The translations under genes were made by a program, and so were the position numbers. DNA of 32,910 nt from positions 1 through 32,910 of the forward strand of contig DPEO01000123.1 of NCBI GenBank assembly GCA_003530935.1. Direction: 5' to 3'. Shown here in pieces: positions 1 to 11,001 of this stretch. The notes under the pieces were generated by a model. The model saw only the letters and a program-made list of their open reading frames with translations. It was not told the origin of the DNA and searched no databases. The number at the start of each line of letters is the position of its first letter. Within the stretch, counting starts at the first letter, position 1. This DNA comes from Desulfomicrobiaceae bacterium (GTDB lineage: Bacteria > Desulfobacterota > Desulfovibrionia > Desulfovibrionales > Desulfomicrobiaceae).

Positions 1-1814
1 ATGGTGCCTGTCTGGGTGGTGACGGCCTCCGGCGAGAAGAGTGCAAGTCGGCGTCGCGCCCGGGTGCAGGCCACGTAGAGCAAGCGGCGTTCTTCTTCCA
101 GGGCGTCGGCGTCCAGCAGGGCGTGGCGCGACGGGAACCGGTCCTCCACGAGGTCGATGATGATGACCGCGTCCCATTCCAGCCCTTTGGCCGAGTGCAC
201 GGTGGAAAGGGTCACGGCCTCGTCGTCGGCCTCGTGGGGTTCAGGAGTCTCCAGGGTGACATCGCTCAAAAAATCGGTCCGGGACGTGTAGCCTTGGGCG
301 ATGTGGAGCAATTCTTCCAGGCCGGCCTCGCGACGGGGGTAGTCGTCAGGGTGGGTTTCCCGGAGCACCGGGTGGTAGAAAGCGAGGATACGCTCCAGGG
401 CGGGCGCGGGGGCGTCCATATCCCGCAGGGCATCGGTGAGGGCGAGCACTTCCGCCAGCATGGGGCGGGTGGCGGTCATTTTGTGCAGGGCGGCGCTGTC
501 TGCGGTGAGAATGGCGTTGGTGATGCGCGCTGCAGTCTTGGGGCCAACGCCGGGGATCAATGCCAGCAAGCGCTGCCAGGCCGGGGCGTCGGCGGGGTTG
601 TCGGCTACACGCAAGAAGGCGAGCACATCCTTGATGTGGGCGGCCTCGGCAAAGCGCATGCCGCCGTACTTGCGAAAGGGGATCCCGGCCTTGGAGAGCT
701 CCAGTTCCACGTGGTAGGACTGGTAGCCGGCCCGGAAGAGCACCGCGATCTCCGTCAGGGGGATTTCTCCTGCCCAGTCCTGGATGCAGGCCCGCACCAG
801 GGCCGCCTGGGTGCGGTCGGTGAGGGTGCGCACCCATAGCGGCGGCCGGGAATCCTCCAGCAGGGAAAAGAGGTTCTTGGCGTAGGCGTTGCGGAACCCG
901 GTGAGCAGGTGGTTGGCGAGCCCCAGGATGGGCTGGGTGGAGCGGTAGTTTTGCTCCAGCTTGACCACGGTGGCCCCGGGATAGATGCGCGGAAACTCGA
1001 GGATATTGCGCACGTCCGCCCCGCGGAAGGCGTAGATGGACTGGGCGTCGTCGCCCACGGCCATGATGTTGGGCGTCGGGTTTTCGGGCGCGAAGAGGAG
1101 CCGCGTGAGGCGGGCCTGGACGCGGTTGGTGTCCTGGTACTCGTCCACCATCACGTGCGAGATGGACTGCGCCAGGTGGGTCCGGATGTCGGCGTGCTCG
1201 GTGAGGAGGCGTTCCAGCTCGAAGAGCAGGTCATCGTAGTCCATCACTCCGTAGTGGCGCTTGAGCTGGGTGTAGGCCGCGAAGATGCGCTCGAGGTCGT
1301 CCTGGAATTGCTGCAGGTGATAGTCCTGAGCCAGGGCTTCTTCCAGGGAGATCTCCTTGTTGCGGCAGCGGGAGATGAGCGACGCCATGGTCCCGCGCTT
1401 GGGAAAGCGCTTGTCTTTGCTGGTGACGTTGGCCCGTTCTTTGGCCTCGGCCAGGAGGCTTTCCGTGTCCGAGTGATCGAGGATGGTGATCCCCCGCGCA
1501 TACCCCAGGCGTTCGGCGTGGCGGCGCAGGATGCCGTAGGCAAAGGAATGGAAGGTCCCGCCGCGTACCGCGGCAAGGCCGTGGCCCACGAGGCCGGCCG
1601 CCCGGTGGAGCATGTTGGCCGCGGCCTTGCGCGTAAAGGTGAGCAGTACGATGCGTCCCGGCTCCACGCCGCTTTCCACCAGCCGGGCCAGGCGGTAGAC
1701 CACGGTACGGGTTTTGCCGGATCCCGCGCCGGCGATGACGAGCAGCGGGCCGTCCAGGGTGGTGGCGGCGTGCAGTTGGGCAGGGTTGAGGTCGCGGTGG
1801 TAGTCGATGGGCAT
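1..1814 (-). CDS. UvrD/Rep-family ATP-dependent DNA helicase (3' end beyond window)
   Basis: This is a superfamily 1A 3'-5' DNA helicase of the UvrD/Rep/PcrA type, which unwinds DNA during repair or replication restart. Starting at the ATG at 1814, the reverse strand stays open to position 1, about 604 codons, so the C-terminus is missing. Visible motifs are the Q-motif region LNPAQ (residues 9-13), Walker A GAGSGKT (29-35), LTFTRKAA, FHSFA, Walker B VDEYQDTN, GDDAQSIYAFRGA, QNYRST, STVHSAKGLEWD and VACTRARRRL. There is no strong Shine-Dalgarno before 1814. The start lies 14 bp after the stop of a truncated phosphodiesterase remnant, which suggests the gene was once translationally coupled to that gene. 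The exact subfamily cannot be settled without the C-terminus. Confidence 0.93.
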   Translation of the reverse strand, partial: MPIDYHRDLNPAQLHAATTLDGPLLVIAGAGSGKTRTVVYRLARLVESGVEPGRIVLLTFTRKAAANMLHRAAGLVGHGLAAVRGGTFHSFAYGILRRHAERLGYARGITILDHSDTESLLAEAKERANVTSKDKRFPKRGTMASLISRCRNKEISLEEALAQDYHLQQFQDDLERIFAAYTQLKRHYGVMDYDDLLFELERLLTEHADIRTHLAQSISHVMVDEYQDTNRVQARLTRLLFAPENPTPNIMAVGDDAQSIYAFRGADVRNILEFPRIYPGATVVKLEQNYRSTQPILGLANHLLTGFRNAYAKNLFSLLEDSRPPLWVRTLTDRTQAALVRACIQDWAGEIPLTEIAVLFRAGYQSYHVELELSKAGIPFRKYGGMRFAEAAHIKDVLAFLRVADNPADAPAWQRLLALIPGVGPKTAARITNAILTADSAALHKMTATRPMLAEVLALTDALRDMDAPAPALERILAFYHPVLRETHPDDYPRREAGLEELLHIAQGYTSRTDFLSDVTLETPEPHEADDEAVTLSTVHSAKGLEWDAVIIIDLVEDRFPSRHALLDADALEEERRLLYVACTRARRRLALFSPEAVTTQTGT

Positions 1815-1828
1815 AGGGTTCGAAAGGG

Positions 1829-1963
1829 TTACAGAGAAAGTACAGACGGCGTGGCAAGACCAAAATGTCGCACGACCAACTCGCCCACATCCTTGGGGAA
1901 GCACTTCCTTGCCCCAAGTGTCGGTCCATAGCGCGGTATGGGCGCAGTGCACTCCGTCGGTCG
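1829..1963 (-). pseudogene. Truncated 3' end of a phosphodiesterase gene (left copy of island-flanking repeat)
   Basis: Read on the minus strand, this stretch encodes the last roughly 43 residues of a homologue of the phosphodiesterase at 15643-17001. Upstream it reads DGVHCAHTALWTDTWGKE against QGVHSAHDALFADTWGEE in the intact gene. It then ends KDVGELVVRHFGLATPSVLSL and a TAA at 1829-1831. A 2-nt deletion near 1903 shifts the frame between the two parts, and an in-frame TGA lies at 1980-1982, so it cannot make the protein. Positions 1860-1902 are identical over 43 nt to 15674-15716. Because upstream codons also match at protein level with many base changes, the copy looks like a diverged allele and not a fresh duplication. 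Confidence 0.85.
1836..1924. repeat. Left flanking direct repeat of the island
   Basis: This 89-nt segment matches 15650-15740 in the same orientation, with five substitutions and a 2-nt gap by eye, including a 43-nt identical core (1860-1902). Together the two copies bracket the defence operon. Confidence 0.88.
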
Positions 1964-2396
1964 CAGTCGTTTCCAAGGATCATGCACAAAGTGCTCCCGG
2001 GCAGGACCGCGACGATACAGGGACCTCCTTGCCTTCCCAGGGGTGGAGGAGAGTACCATCGGCGGGTAGCGGCGCGGCAACGGCCCGAACGGGAGCGATT
2101 CCTCGCTCCAGGGATGCGTTGAGCATGACAAAAGCCTGATAGCAGCGCAAGCTTGGGGATGGCTCAGGGAGCGGGACTCATCCATGGCCAGAAATCATGG
2201 GTGACCAATGGTGACGCGCTCCGCTCTCTCGCTTGCTTGAGGGATAGCTGTGGATAGCTGTGGTCGGTATTGATTCTCTGAAGCCCTATCCCAGAGGAGC
2301 AGACATGTTGCCTGAGTCAGCATGGGGGATCGTGCCAAGACGGGAGCCTTGGGAAGGCGAAAGAGCATTGCATTGGCGAACCCATCGTGTTGCGGC

Positions 2397-2408
2397 CATT
2401 GATCAATG
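2397..2408. promoter_or_regulatory. 12-bp perfect palindrome, candidate operator
   Basis: The sequence cattgatcaatg is its own reverse complement. It overlaps the putative -35 element at 2399-2404, the usual place for a repressor site. That it is an operator is inference. Confidence 0.35.
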
Positions 2409-2427
2409 ATGTATCGAAGTGTATTTT
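2399..2427 (+). promoter_or_regulatory. Candidate sigma70-type promoter for the defence operon
   Basis: TTGATC (2399-2404) and TATTTT (2422-2427) are separated by exactly 17 bp. Transcription from here would leave a leader of about 150 nt before the helicase ATG at 2584. It is the best match I see upstream of the operon but was chosen by eye. Confidence 0.35.
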
Positions 2428-2583
2428 CCCTGCTGCCCAGTGATGCTCGGCCGAGTGCTGCACGAGGGAATGACTCAGGATTGTGGGGGCTACGCGGCAT
2501 CGAGAGATGGGACGCCCGTGCCGGAACGTGATGGCGCAGTAGAGGGCTCGGCGCTAGATGCTAGAGAGATACGAGGACTTTCC

Positions 2584-5500
2584 ATGCTCAAACTCGAACA
2601 AATCCAGAAGAATGCGGCCATCTCGGGCCTGGAGCCCGGGCAGGTGGTGCGCATCGTCACCACCGAGCCGGTGGGCGACAACGCCCTCACCGTCTACTAC
2701 AAGACTGCCGACGGCGGCTTGCGCGAGCGGATGCTGTTCCGCAGTGACGAGGCCAAGCTGTCACTGGCCGAAGCCGGCCGCCCCTGGGCCTTTGATGCTT
2801 CGGGCGAGGCATTCAAACTCGCTGCTGAGGCCTACCGCATCCACCTGGCCCACCTGTTCGATCCGATGATGGCGGTGCACACGTCCAACGTGGAGCCGCT
2901 GCCGCACCAGATCACCGCGGTCTACGAGTCGATGCTGCCGCGCCAGCCGCTGCGCTTCGTGCTGGCCGACGACCCCGGCGCCGGCAAGACCATCATGGCG
3001 GGGCTCTACATCCGCGAGCTCATGATGCGGGCGGACGCCAAGCGCGTGCTCATCGTCGCCCCGGGCAGCCTGGTGGAGCAGTGGCAGGACGAAATGGCCG
3101 AGAAGTTCGGCCTGTCGTTCGAGATCTTCTCGCGCGAGCAGGTCGAGCAGTCGCGCGGCGGCAACCCCTTTGAGGACATCGATCTGCTGGTCGCCCGCCT
3201 CGATCAACTGGCTCGCGCCGAAGACTTGCAGGAGAAGCTGGGCCTGTCGCATTGGGACCTGGTGGTCGTGGACGAAGCGCACAAGCTCTCGGCCAATTAC
3301 TTTGGCAACAAGGTCAACAAGACCAAGCGCTTTCAGCTGGGTGAGCTCTTGGGCTCGATTACGCGGCACTTCCTGCTCATGACCGCTACGCCGCACAACG
3401 GCAAGGAGGAGGACTTCCAGCTTTTTCTTTCGCTCTTGGATGCCGACCGCTTCTATGGGAAGTTTCGCGACGGCGCGCACAAGGTGGACGTCTCTGACCT
3501 CATGCGGCGCATGGTCAAGGAAGACTTGCTCAAATTCGACGGTACGCCGCTCTTCCCGGAGCGGCGGGCCTACACCGTCAACTACAAACTCTCCGATCTC
3601 GAAGCCGCACTGTATGTCGCCGTCACCGACTACGTCAAAGAGCAGTTCAACAAAGCCGACCAACTGGCCGACAGTAGCCGCAAAGGCACGGTGGGCTTCG
3701 CCTTGACGGCGCTGCAGCGACGGCTCGCCTCCAGCCCCGAGGCGATCTACCAGTCGCTCAAGCGGCGTCGTAACAAACTCAAGCGCCGCGTCGAGGAGGA
3801 AAAACTTCGTCAGCGTGGCCAGTCACTCGTCGAGACGCTGGGTGGCAACAACGGCCTGCCCGACGACCTGTGGGAGGCGGCTGACGCGCTGTTGCCCGAG
3901 GATTATGAGGACTTCGAGGAAGCCGTCGTCGATCAGGCCACGGCGGCCCAGACCATCCAGGAGCTCGAAGCGGAGATCCTCATCCTCGAAGCCCTGGAGG
4001 AGCAGGCCCGTCAGGTGGTGCATTCCGGCCAGGATCGCAAATGGGACGAGCTCTCACGCCTGCTGCAAGACACGCCCGAGATGCACGACGCCGATGGGAG
4101 CCAGCGCAAGCTCATCATCTTTACCGAACACCGCGACACGCTCAACTACCTGGCGGAGAAGATTCGCAGCCTGATTGGCAGCATCGATGCCGTGGTGATG
4201 ATCCACGGTGGCGTGAAGCGCGAAGAGCGGCGCAAAGTGCAGGAACTCTTCCGCAACGACCCCGCGGTGCGCGTGCTCATCGCCACCGATGCCGCCGGCG
4301 AAGGTGTGAATCTGCAGAACGCCAACCTGATGGTCAACTATGACCTGCCGTGGAACCCCAACCGCATCGAGCAGCGTTTCGGCCGCATCCACCGCATCGG
4401 CCAGACCGAGGTCTGCCACCTGTGGAACATGGTGGCTTCGGAGACGCGCGAGGGCGATGTCTTCCAGCGCTTGTTCGACAAGCTCGAGGTCGAGCGCCAG
4501 GCTTTGGGTGGCCGCGTGTTCGACATCTTGGGCGAAGTCTTCGAGGACAAGCCCCTCAAGGACCTCTTGATCGAGGCCATCCGCTACGGGTCGGACCCTG
4601 AAGTCCGCGCCCGCCTGCTCAAGAAGGTGGAAGGCGCGCTCGACACCCAGCACCTGGAAAGCCTCATCCGGCGCAACGCCTTATGTGAAGAGGTGATGGA
4701 CGAGAAGCGCCTGTTCGCGGTGAAGGAGGAAATGGAGAAGGCCGAGGCGCGCAAGCTGCAGCCCTACTTCATCCGCGCCTTCTTCACCCAGGCCTTTGCG
4801 CAATTGGGGGGCGAGCTCAGGCCGCGCGAGGCTGGACGCTTTGAGATCACCTTTGTTCCGGCCATCATCCGTGAGCGCGACCGGCAAATCACAGGCCGCG
4901 ACCGCCGCTACCCGCAACCGGTGCTGCGCCGTTATGAGCGCGTTTGCTTTGAAAAGCAGTTTGTGCGCCTGACGGATCGTGTCGGCGCGCCGATGGCCAG
5001 CCTCATCCACCCCGCCCATCCCTTGATGCAGGCGGTGACCGACCTCATGCTCGAGGCTCACCGCAATACGCTCAAGCAAGGTGCGGTGTTCGTCGATCCT
5101 GCCGACATGGGTCTGAGGCCAAAGGTCATGTTCATGATCGACCACGCGGTGAAGGAAGGGGCAGACCCCGCGCGCATCGTCTCCCGCCGCATGCAGTTCG
5201 TGGAGATCGACGCCGATGGCCGCGCCATCAACGCCGGCTGGGCGCCGCATCTGGATTTAGAGCCCATTGCCCCTGCCGACAGGGCGCTGATCGAGGATGT
5301 ACTCACCGCATCGTGGATCACCCAGGACCTGGAGCAGATGGCCCTTGCCTACGCCTCAGCACAGCTTGTGCCCAAGCACTTCGACGAGGCGCGCGTCCGC
5401 CGCGAGCAGATGGTGGATAAGACCTTGGCCGCTGTGCACGAGCGCCTGGTCAAAGAAATCAACTTCTGGTCCGACCGCTACATCAAGCTCAAAGAAGACA

Positions 5501-6114
5501 TCGCGGCGGGTAAAGACGTGCGCCTGACGCTGGACAACGTCCGTCGCACCCTCGACGACCTCACCGCCCGTCTGCAGACACGTACCAAGGAGTTGCAGGC
5601 AGCGCGCCATGTGATCTCTGCAACGCCCGTGGTCCTGGGCGGGGCGTTGGTGATCCCGCAGGGCCTCTTGCTGCAGCGCAAGGGTCAGCCTGGTTGGTCG
5701 GCGGATGCGGACGCTCGCGCGCATATCGAGCGCATCGCCATGCAGGCGGTGATGGAGGCTGAGCGGGCCTTAGGGCATGAGGTCATCGACGTCTCGGCCG
5801 AAAAGTGCGGCTGGGACATCACCAGCATTCCACCGGCGCGCGACGGGCGCTTGCCGCCCTCGCGCCACATCGAGGTCAAAGGGCGAGCCCGCGGCCAGAC
5901 CACCATCACCGTGACGCGCAACGAGATCCTCTACGGCCTCAACCAGGCCGACAAGTTCATCTTGGCGATTGTGCTCGTGGATGGCGAACGCTACGAGGGT
6001 CCGTACTACATTCGTAAGCCCTTTACTCAGGAACCCGACTGGGCGGTGACCAGCATCAACTTGGATTTAGACGCGTTGCTTGGGCGGGCCACGGCGGCGG
6101 AGGGCTCGCTGTGA
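2584..6114 (+). CDS. SNF2-type helicase with C-terminal DUF3883 nuclease-like domain
   Basis: This 1176-residue superfamily 2 DNA translocase/helicase resembles the SNF2-like helicases of defence operons such as DrmD of DISARM. Motifs are Walker A DDPGAGKT (Lys135), DEAH (230-233), TATPHNG (from 267) and motif VI QRFGRIHRIGQ (597-607). A charged helical stretch follows. The tail matches DUF3883: GWDI with Asp1078, then IEVKG with Glu1097 and Lys1099, then TRNEI, a D...ExK arrangement like PD-(D/E)XK nucleases. I chose ATG 2584, preceded by a weak gagg, because the frame upstream (open from 2419) has no helicase-like sequence. It is the first gene of the operon. It probably moves along or remodels phage DNA; whether the tail cuts is unknown. 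Confidence 0.9.
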   Translation: MLKLEQIQKNAAISGLEPGQVVRIVTTEPVGDNALTVYYKTADGGLRERMLFRSDEAKLSLAEAGRPWAFDASGEAFKLAAEAYRIHLAHLFDPMMAVHTSNVEPLPHQITAVYESMLPRQPLRFVLADDPGAGKTIMAGLYIRELMMRADAKRVLIVAPGSLVEQWQDEMAEKFGLSFEIFSREQVEQSRGGNPFEDIDLLVARLDQLARAEDLQEKLGLSHWDLVVVDEAHKLSANYFGNKVNKTKRFQLGELLGSITRHFLLMTATPHNGKEEDFQLFLSLLDADRFYGKFRDGAHKVDVSDLMRRMVKEDLLKFDGTPLFPERRAYTVNYKLSDLEAALYVAVTDYVKEQFNKADQLADSSRKGTVGFALTALQRRLASSPEAIYQSLKRRRNKLKRRVEEEKLRQRGQSLVETLGGNNGLPDDLWEAADALLPEDYEDFEEAVVDQATAAQTIQELEAEILILEALEEQARQVVHSGQDRKWDELSRLLQDTPEMHDADGSQRKLIIFTEHRDTLNYLAEKIRSLIGSIDAVVMIHGGVKREERRKVQELFRNDPAVRVLIATDAAGEGVNLQNANLMVNYDLPWNPNRIEQRFGRIHRIGQTEVCHLWNMVASETREGDVFQRLFDKLEVERQALGGRVFDILGEVFEDKPLKDLLIEAIRYGSDPEVRARLLKKVEGALDTQHLESLIRRNALCEEVMDEKRLFAVKEEMEKAEARKLQPYFIRAFFTQAFAQLGGELRPREAGRFEITFVPAIIRERDRQITGRDRRYPQPVLRRYERVCFEKQFVRLTDRVGAPMASLIHPAHPLMQAVTDLMLEAHRNTLKQGAVFVDPADMGLRPKVMFMIDHAVKEGADPARIVSRRMQFVEIDADGRAINAGWAPHLDLEPIAPADRALIEDVLTASWITQDLEQMALAYASAQLVPKHFDEARVRREQMVDKTLAAVHERLVKEINFWSDRYIKLKEDIAAGKDVRLTLDNVRRTLDDLTARLQTRTKELQAARHVISATPVVLGGALVIPQGLLLQRKGQPGWSADADARAHIERIAMQAVMEAERALGHEVIDVSAEKCGWDITSIPPARDGRLPPSRHIEVKGRARGQTTITVTRNEILYGLNQADKFILAIVLVDGERYEGPYYIRKPFTQEPDWAVTSINLDLDALLGRATAAEGSL

Positions 6115-6130
6115 ACCTGGACTGCGCCCA

Positions 6131-6304
6131 GAAACAGAGACACCCTCACGGGGAGGGCTTTGGGTTTGGACAGTCCACAGCGGCAGAGCCACAAAAAGAG
6201 ACGCCTCCCGAAGGAGGCGTCGGGCCGGAGATGCTATCTCCGGCGGGGCACAAAGAGAAACGCCCTCACGGGGAGGGCGTCGGGCTGGCGATGCTCTCGC
6301 CAGC
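6131..6304 (+). repeat. Three tandem ~60-nt double-hairpin units with covariation
   Basis: Three units follow one another, each with an A-rich linker (like cacaaagaga), a C/G-rich hairpin, a short cggg spacer and a second hairpin. Unit 2: stem 6201-6208/6213-6220 with loop CGAA, and stem 6224-6232/6236-6244 with loop GCT. Unit 3: stem 6260-6267/6273-6280, and stem 6284-6291/6297-6304. Stem bases differ between units 2 and 3 in paired positions (for example C6226-G6242 against T6286-A6302, and A6229-T6239 against C6289-G6299), so pairing is kept while sequence changes. Unit 1 (from 6131) is degenerate, keeping CCCTC/GAGGG (6143-6147/6153-6157). No T-run follows, so these are not simple terminators. 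Function is unknown. Confidence 0.75.
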
Positions 6305-6329
6305 GGGGTTAACGAGAGTAATTATGGTG

Positions 6330-6343
6330 GCGCAGGCCTGCGC
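6330..6343. promoter_or_regulatory. 14-bp perfect palindrome upstream of the NYN gene
   Basis: gcgcaggcctgcgc is fully self-complementary and lies 45 bp before the ATG at 6389, just after the hairpin array. It could be a repressor site or a short RNA hairpin. GC-rich palindromes also arise by chance. Confidence 0.25.
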
Positions 6344-6388
6344 TGTCAAGGCACTGCACCGTGACCCGCGTTTTGCAGGGGGCGAGCG

Positions 6389-7009
6389 ATGTCGCGCGTG
6401 ATCGCCTACATCGACGGATTCAACCTCTACTTCGGCCTCAAGAGCAAGGGGTGGAAGCGTCACTATTGGCTTGATGTGGTGGGCTTGTCGCGCTCCCTGC
6501 TCAAACCGGGGCAAACGCTGCAGGCGGTTCACTACTTCACCGCGCGCATCCGCCTGGCGGGCAACAACTACGCCGACATGCAGCGGCAGGCTGATTATCT
6601 GGATGCGCTGGCCACCTCACCACTGCTGACGATCCAATTCGGCCACTACCTGCCCAAGGGCCGCCAATGTTGTCGCTGCGGCAACACGTGGACCGACTAC
6701 GAAGAGAAGATGACCGACGTCAACATCGCGGTCCAGCTCCTTGCCGACGCCTTCGATGACCGTTTCGACACCGCACTGCTGATTTCAGCCGACAGCGACC
6801 TGACCACGCCGGTACAGCAAGTGCGCGCACGATTCCCGGCCAAGCGCGTCATCGTGGCCCAACCTCCGGGGCGCAATTCGGTGCAGCTTGCTGCTGCCGC
6901 AACAGCAGCTTTCACCATCAGCGAAACCAAGGTACGACAGAACCAATTGCCTGCAGCAGTAACCACGGCCAGCGGGTACGTGATCAATCGCCCGGAGCAT
7001 TGGCGATAG
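6389..7009 (+). CDS. NYN-domain (PIN-like) putative ribonuclease
   Basis: This 206-residue protein has a NYN domain, a PIN-like fold typical of metal-dependent RNases. The N-terminal strand is YIDGFNLYFG (Asp9, Asn12). Further acidic residues lie in TDVNIAVQLL (Asp110) and SADSDL (Asp135, Asp137), together forming the expected metal-binding cluster. The family's usual final strand KRVIVAQPP follows. A small cysteine cluster (Cys94, Cys95, Cys97) sits mid-domain. Start ATG 6389 follows an aggggg Shine-Dalgarno. It is the second gene of the operon, 274 bp after the helicase and 9 bp before the next gene. Likely role, by inference: an RNA-cutting effector or RNA processor of the defence system. 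The substrate cannot be read from sequence. Confidence 0.85.
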   Translation: MSRVIAYIDGFNLYFGLKSKGWKRHYWLDVVGLSRSLLKPGQTLQAVHYFTARIRLAGNNYADMQRQADYLDALATSPLLTIQFGHYLPKGRQCCRCGNTWTDYEEKMTDVNIAVQLLADAFDDRFDTALLISADSDLTTPVQQVRARFPAKRVIVAQPPGRNSVQLAAAATAAFTISETKVRQNQLPAAVTTASGYVINRPEHWR

Positions 7010-7018
7010 GGAGATGTC

Positions 7019-8086
7019 ATGACCTACCACCACATCTTCGATTCGCTGACCCGCAACGCCTTTGACTTCCTGGAGCGCGGCATCGAGGAATTCGACAAGG
7101 CACCAAAATACTCCGTCATCCACTTTTGTGCCGCGGTGGAGATGCTGCTCAAAGCGCGGCTGATGAAGGAACATTGGTCGTTGATCGTTTCCAGGCCGGA
7201 ACAGGCCAGCCTAGCCAAGTTCATGGCAGGGGACTTCATCTCGGTCACCCTGGAAGAGATCCGAGCGCGAATTCGTGATATTGCAGGCGAAGACATTGGC
7301 GACGACGCCTACGGCAGCTTCCGTGCGCTGGCGAACCATCGCAACAAGATGGTTCACTTCTTCCACCCCGAGATGGACATCAAAGAGAAGGCGAAGGAAC
7401 GGATCGTCGCCGAGCATTGCCGCTCGTGGTTCCATCTGCATCGCCTGCTGATCCGATGGGGCCGCTACTTCCACGACTTCGGCGACGAGATCGCACGCGC
7501 TGATCGCGCGATGAAGGGGCACCGGAAGTACCTGAGCGCCAAGTTCAAGGCGCTCAAGACCGAGCTTGAGGTTGCGCGCAGGGCGGGCAATACGCCGAAA
7601 GCGTGCAGTGCCTGCGGGTTCAAGGCAGCCGTGCCGGACAACCTCGACGACCAGATCGCATCGCTGCGCTGCCTGGTGTGTGATCACACCGAAACCCAGG
7701 TCGAACTCGAGTGCCCGCACTGCGGCGAACCCATCGTCATTGCCAACGAGGGCTACTCGACGTGTGAACACTGCGAGCAAGGCATCGAACCTGAGCATCT
7801 GGTGGATGCGCTGACGGATCATGTCGCCGCGCACATCGGCATCAAGGATGGTGACGACAGCTGGGAGCCTGCCAACTGCGCTACCTGCGAGGGCTACCAC
7901 ACCGTGGTCAGGCGGGGCGATCACTATTTCTGCGCGAGCTGCTTCGACATCTCGGACCACGTTGAACGGTGTCAGTGGTGCAGCGAATTCAACACCAGCG
8001 ACATGGAACACAGTTTCTTGGCCGGCTGTAGCCATTGCGAGGGCAAGGCCGGCTGGGAGAAGGACAACTGGGAGAAGGACAACTGA
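7019..8086 (+). CDS. HEPN-like N-terminal domain fused to multiple zinc-ribbon motifs
   Basis: I do not recognise a named family for the whole 355-residue protein. The first ~160 residues are helical and contain NHRNKMVHFF, giving Arg108-x4-His113. This fits the Rx4-6H catalytic motif of HEPN ribonucleases, and earlier acidic helices (about 35-60) fit the HEPN bundle. From about residue 195 on there are eight CxxC pairs (CSAC, CLVC, CPHC, CEHC, CATC, CASC, CQWC, CSHC), enough for four zinc sites and probably for nucleic-acid binding. The C-terminus repeats WEKDN twice, encoded by a perfect 15-bp duplication. Start ATG 7019 follows agggag. The stop is directly followed by the ATG of the methyltransferase gene, so expression is coupled. 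HEPN assignment is inference from one motif plus context. Confidence 0.6.
   Translation: MTYHHIFDSLTRNAFDFLERGIEEFDKAPKYSVIHFCAAVEMLLKARLMKEHWSLIVSRPEQASLAKFMAGDFISVTLEEIRARIRDIAGEDIGDDAYGSFRALANHRNKMVHFFHPEMDIKEKAKERIVAEHCRSWFHLHRLLIRWGRYFHDFGDEIARADRAMKGHRKYLSAKFKALKTELEVARRAGNTPKACSACGFKAAVPDNLDDQIASLRCLVCDHTETQVELECPHCGEPIVIANEGYSTCEHCEQGIEPEHLVDALTDHVAAHIGIKDGDDSWEPANCATCEGYHTVVRRGDHYFCASCFDISDHVERCQWCSEFNTSDMEHSFLAGCSHCEGKAGWEKDNWEKDN
8054..8083 (+). repeat. Perfect 15-bp tandem duplication at gene end
   Basis: The unit tgggagaaggacaac occurs twice in a row (8054-8068, 8069-8083), encoding WEKDN twice. The second copy places ggagaagga about 8 bp before the methyltransferase ATG at 8087, where it can serve as a ribosome binding site. 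Confidence 0.9.
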
Positions 8087-10990
<2,904 letters not shown>

Positions 10991-11001
10991 GGAGGCCAAC
11001 G

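Larger units (their letters stand above)
1964..2583. other. Non-coding leader of the defence operon
   Basis: No gene is recognisable in these 620 bp. A 48-codon minus-strand frame (2126 to 1980, TGA) runs into the phosphodiesterase remnant and looks locally protein-like, but it has no Shine-Dalgarno and I recognise no family; it may be decayed coding DNA. A tandem 10-bp repeat (gatagctgtg, 2243-2252 and 2253-2262) is present. A 12-bp palindrome and a candidate promoter are listed separately. No regulator gene is present, although such operons often have one. Confidence 0.5.

Noticed and set aside
1829..2185. 118-residue minus-strand protein
   Set aside because: Only its last ~23 residues match the phosphodiesterase; the rest is out of frame with the homologous upstream part. 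It is a pseudogene remnant.
6131..6304. CRISPR array
   Set aside because: Units are adjacent and vary within the stems, there are no unique spacers and no cas genes nearby.
6111..6401. Small proteins across the hairpin array
   Set aside because: The frames read through the structured repeats, giving low-complexity sequence without a family or a ribosome site.
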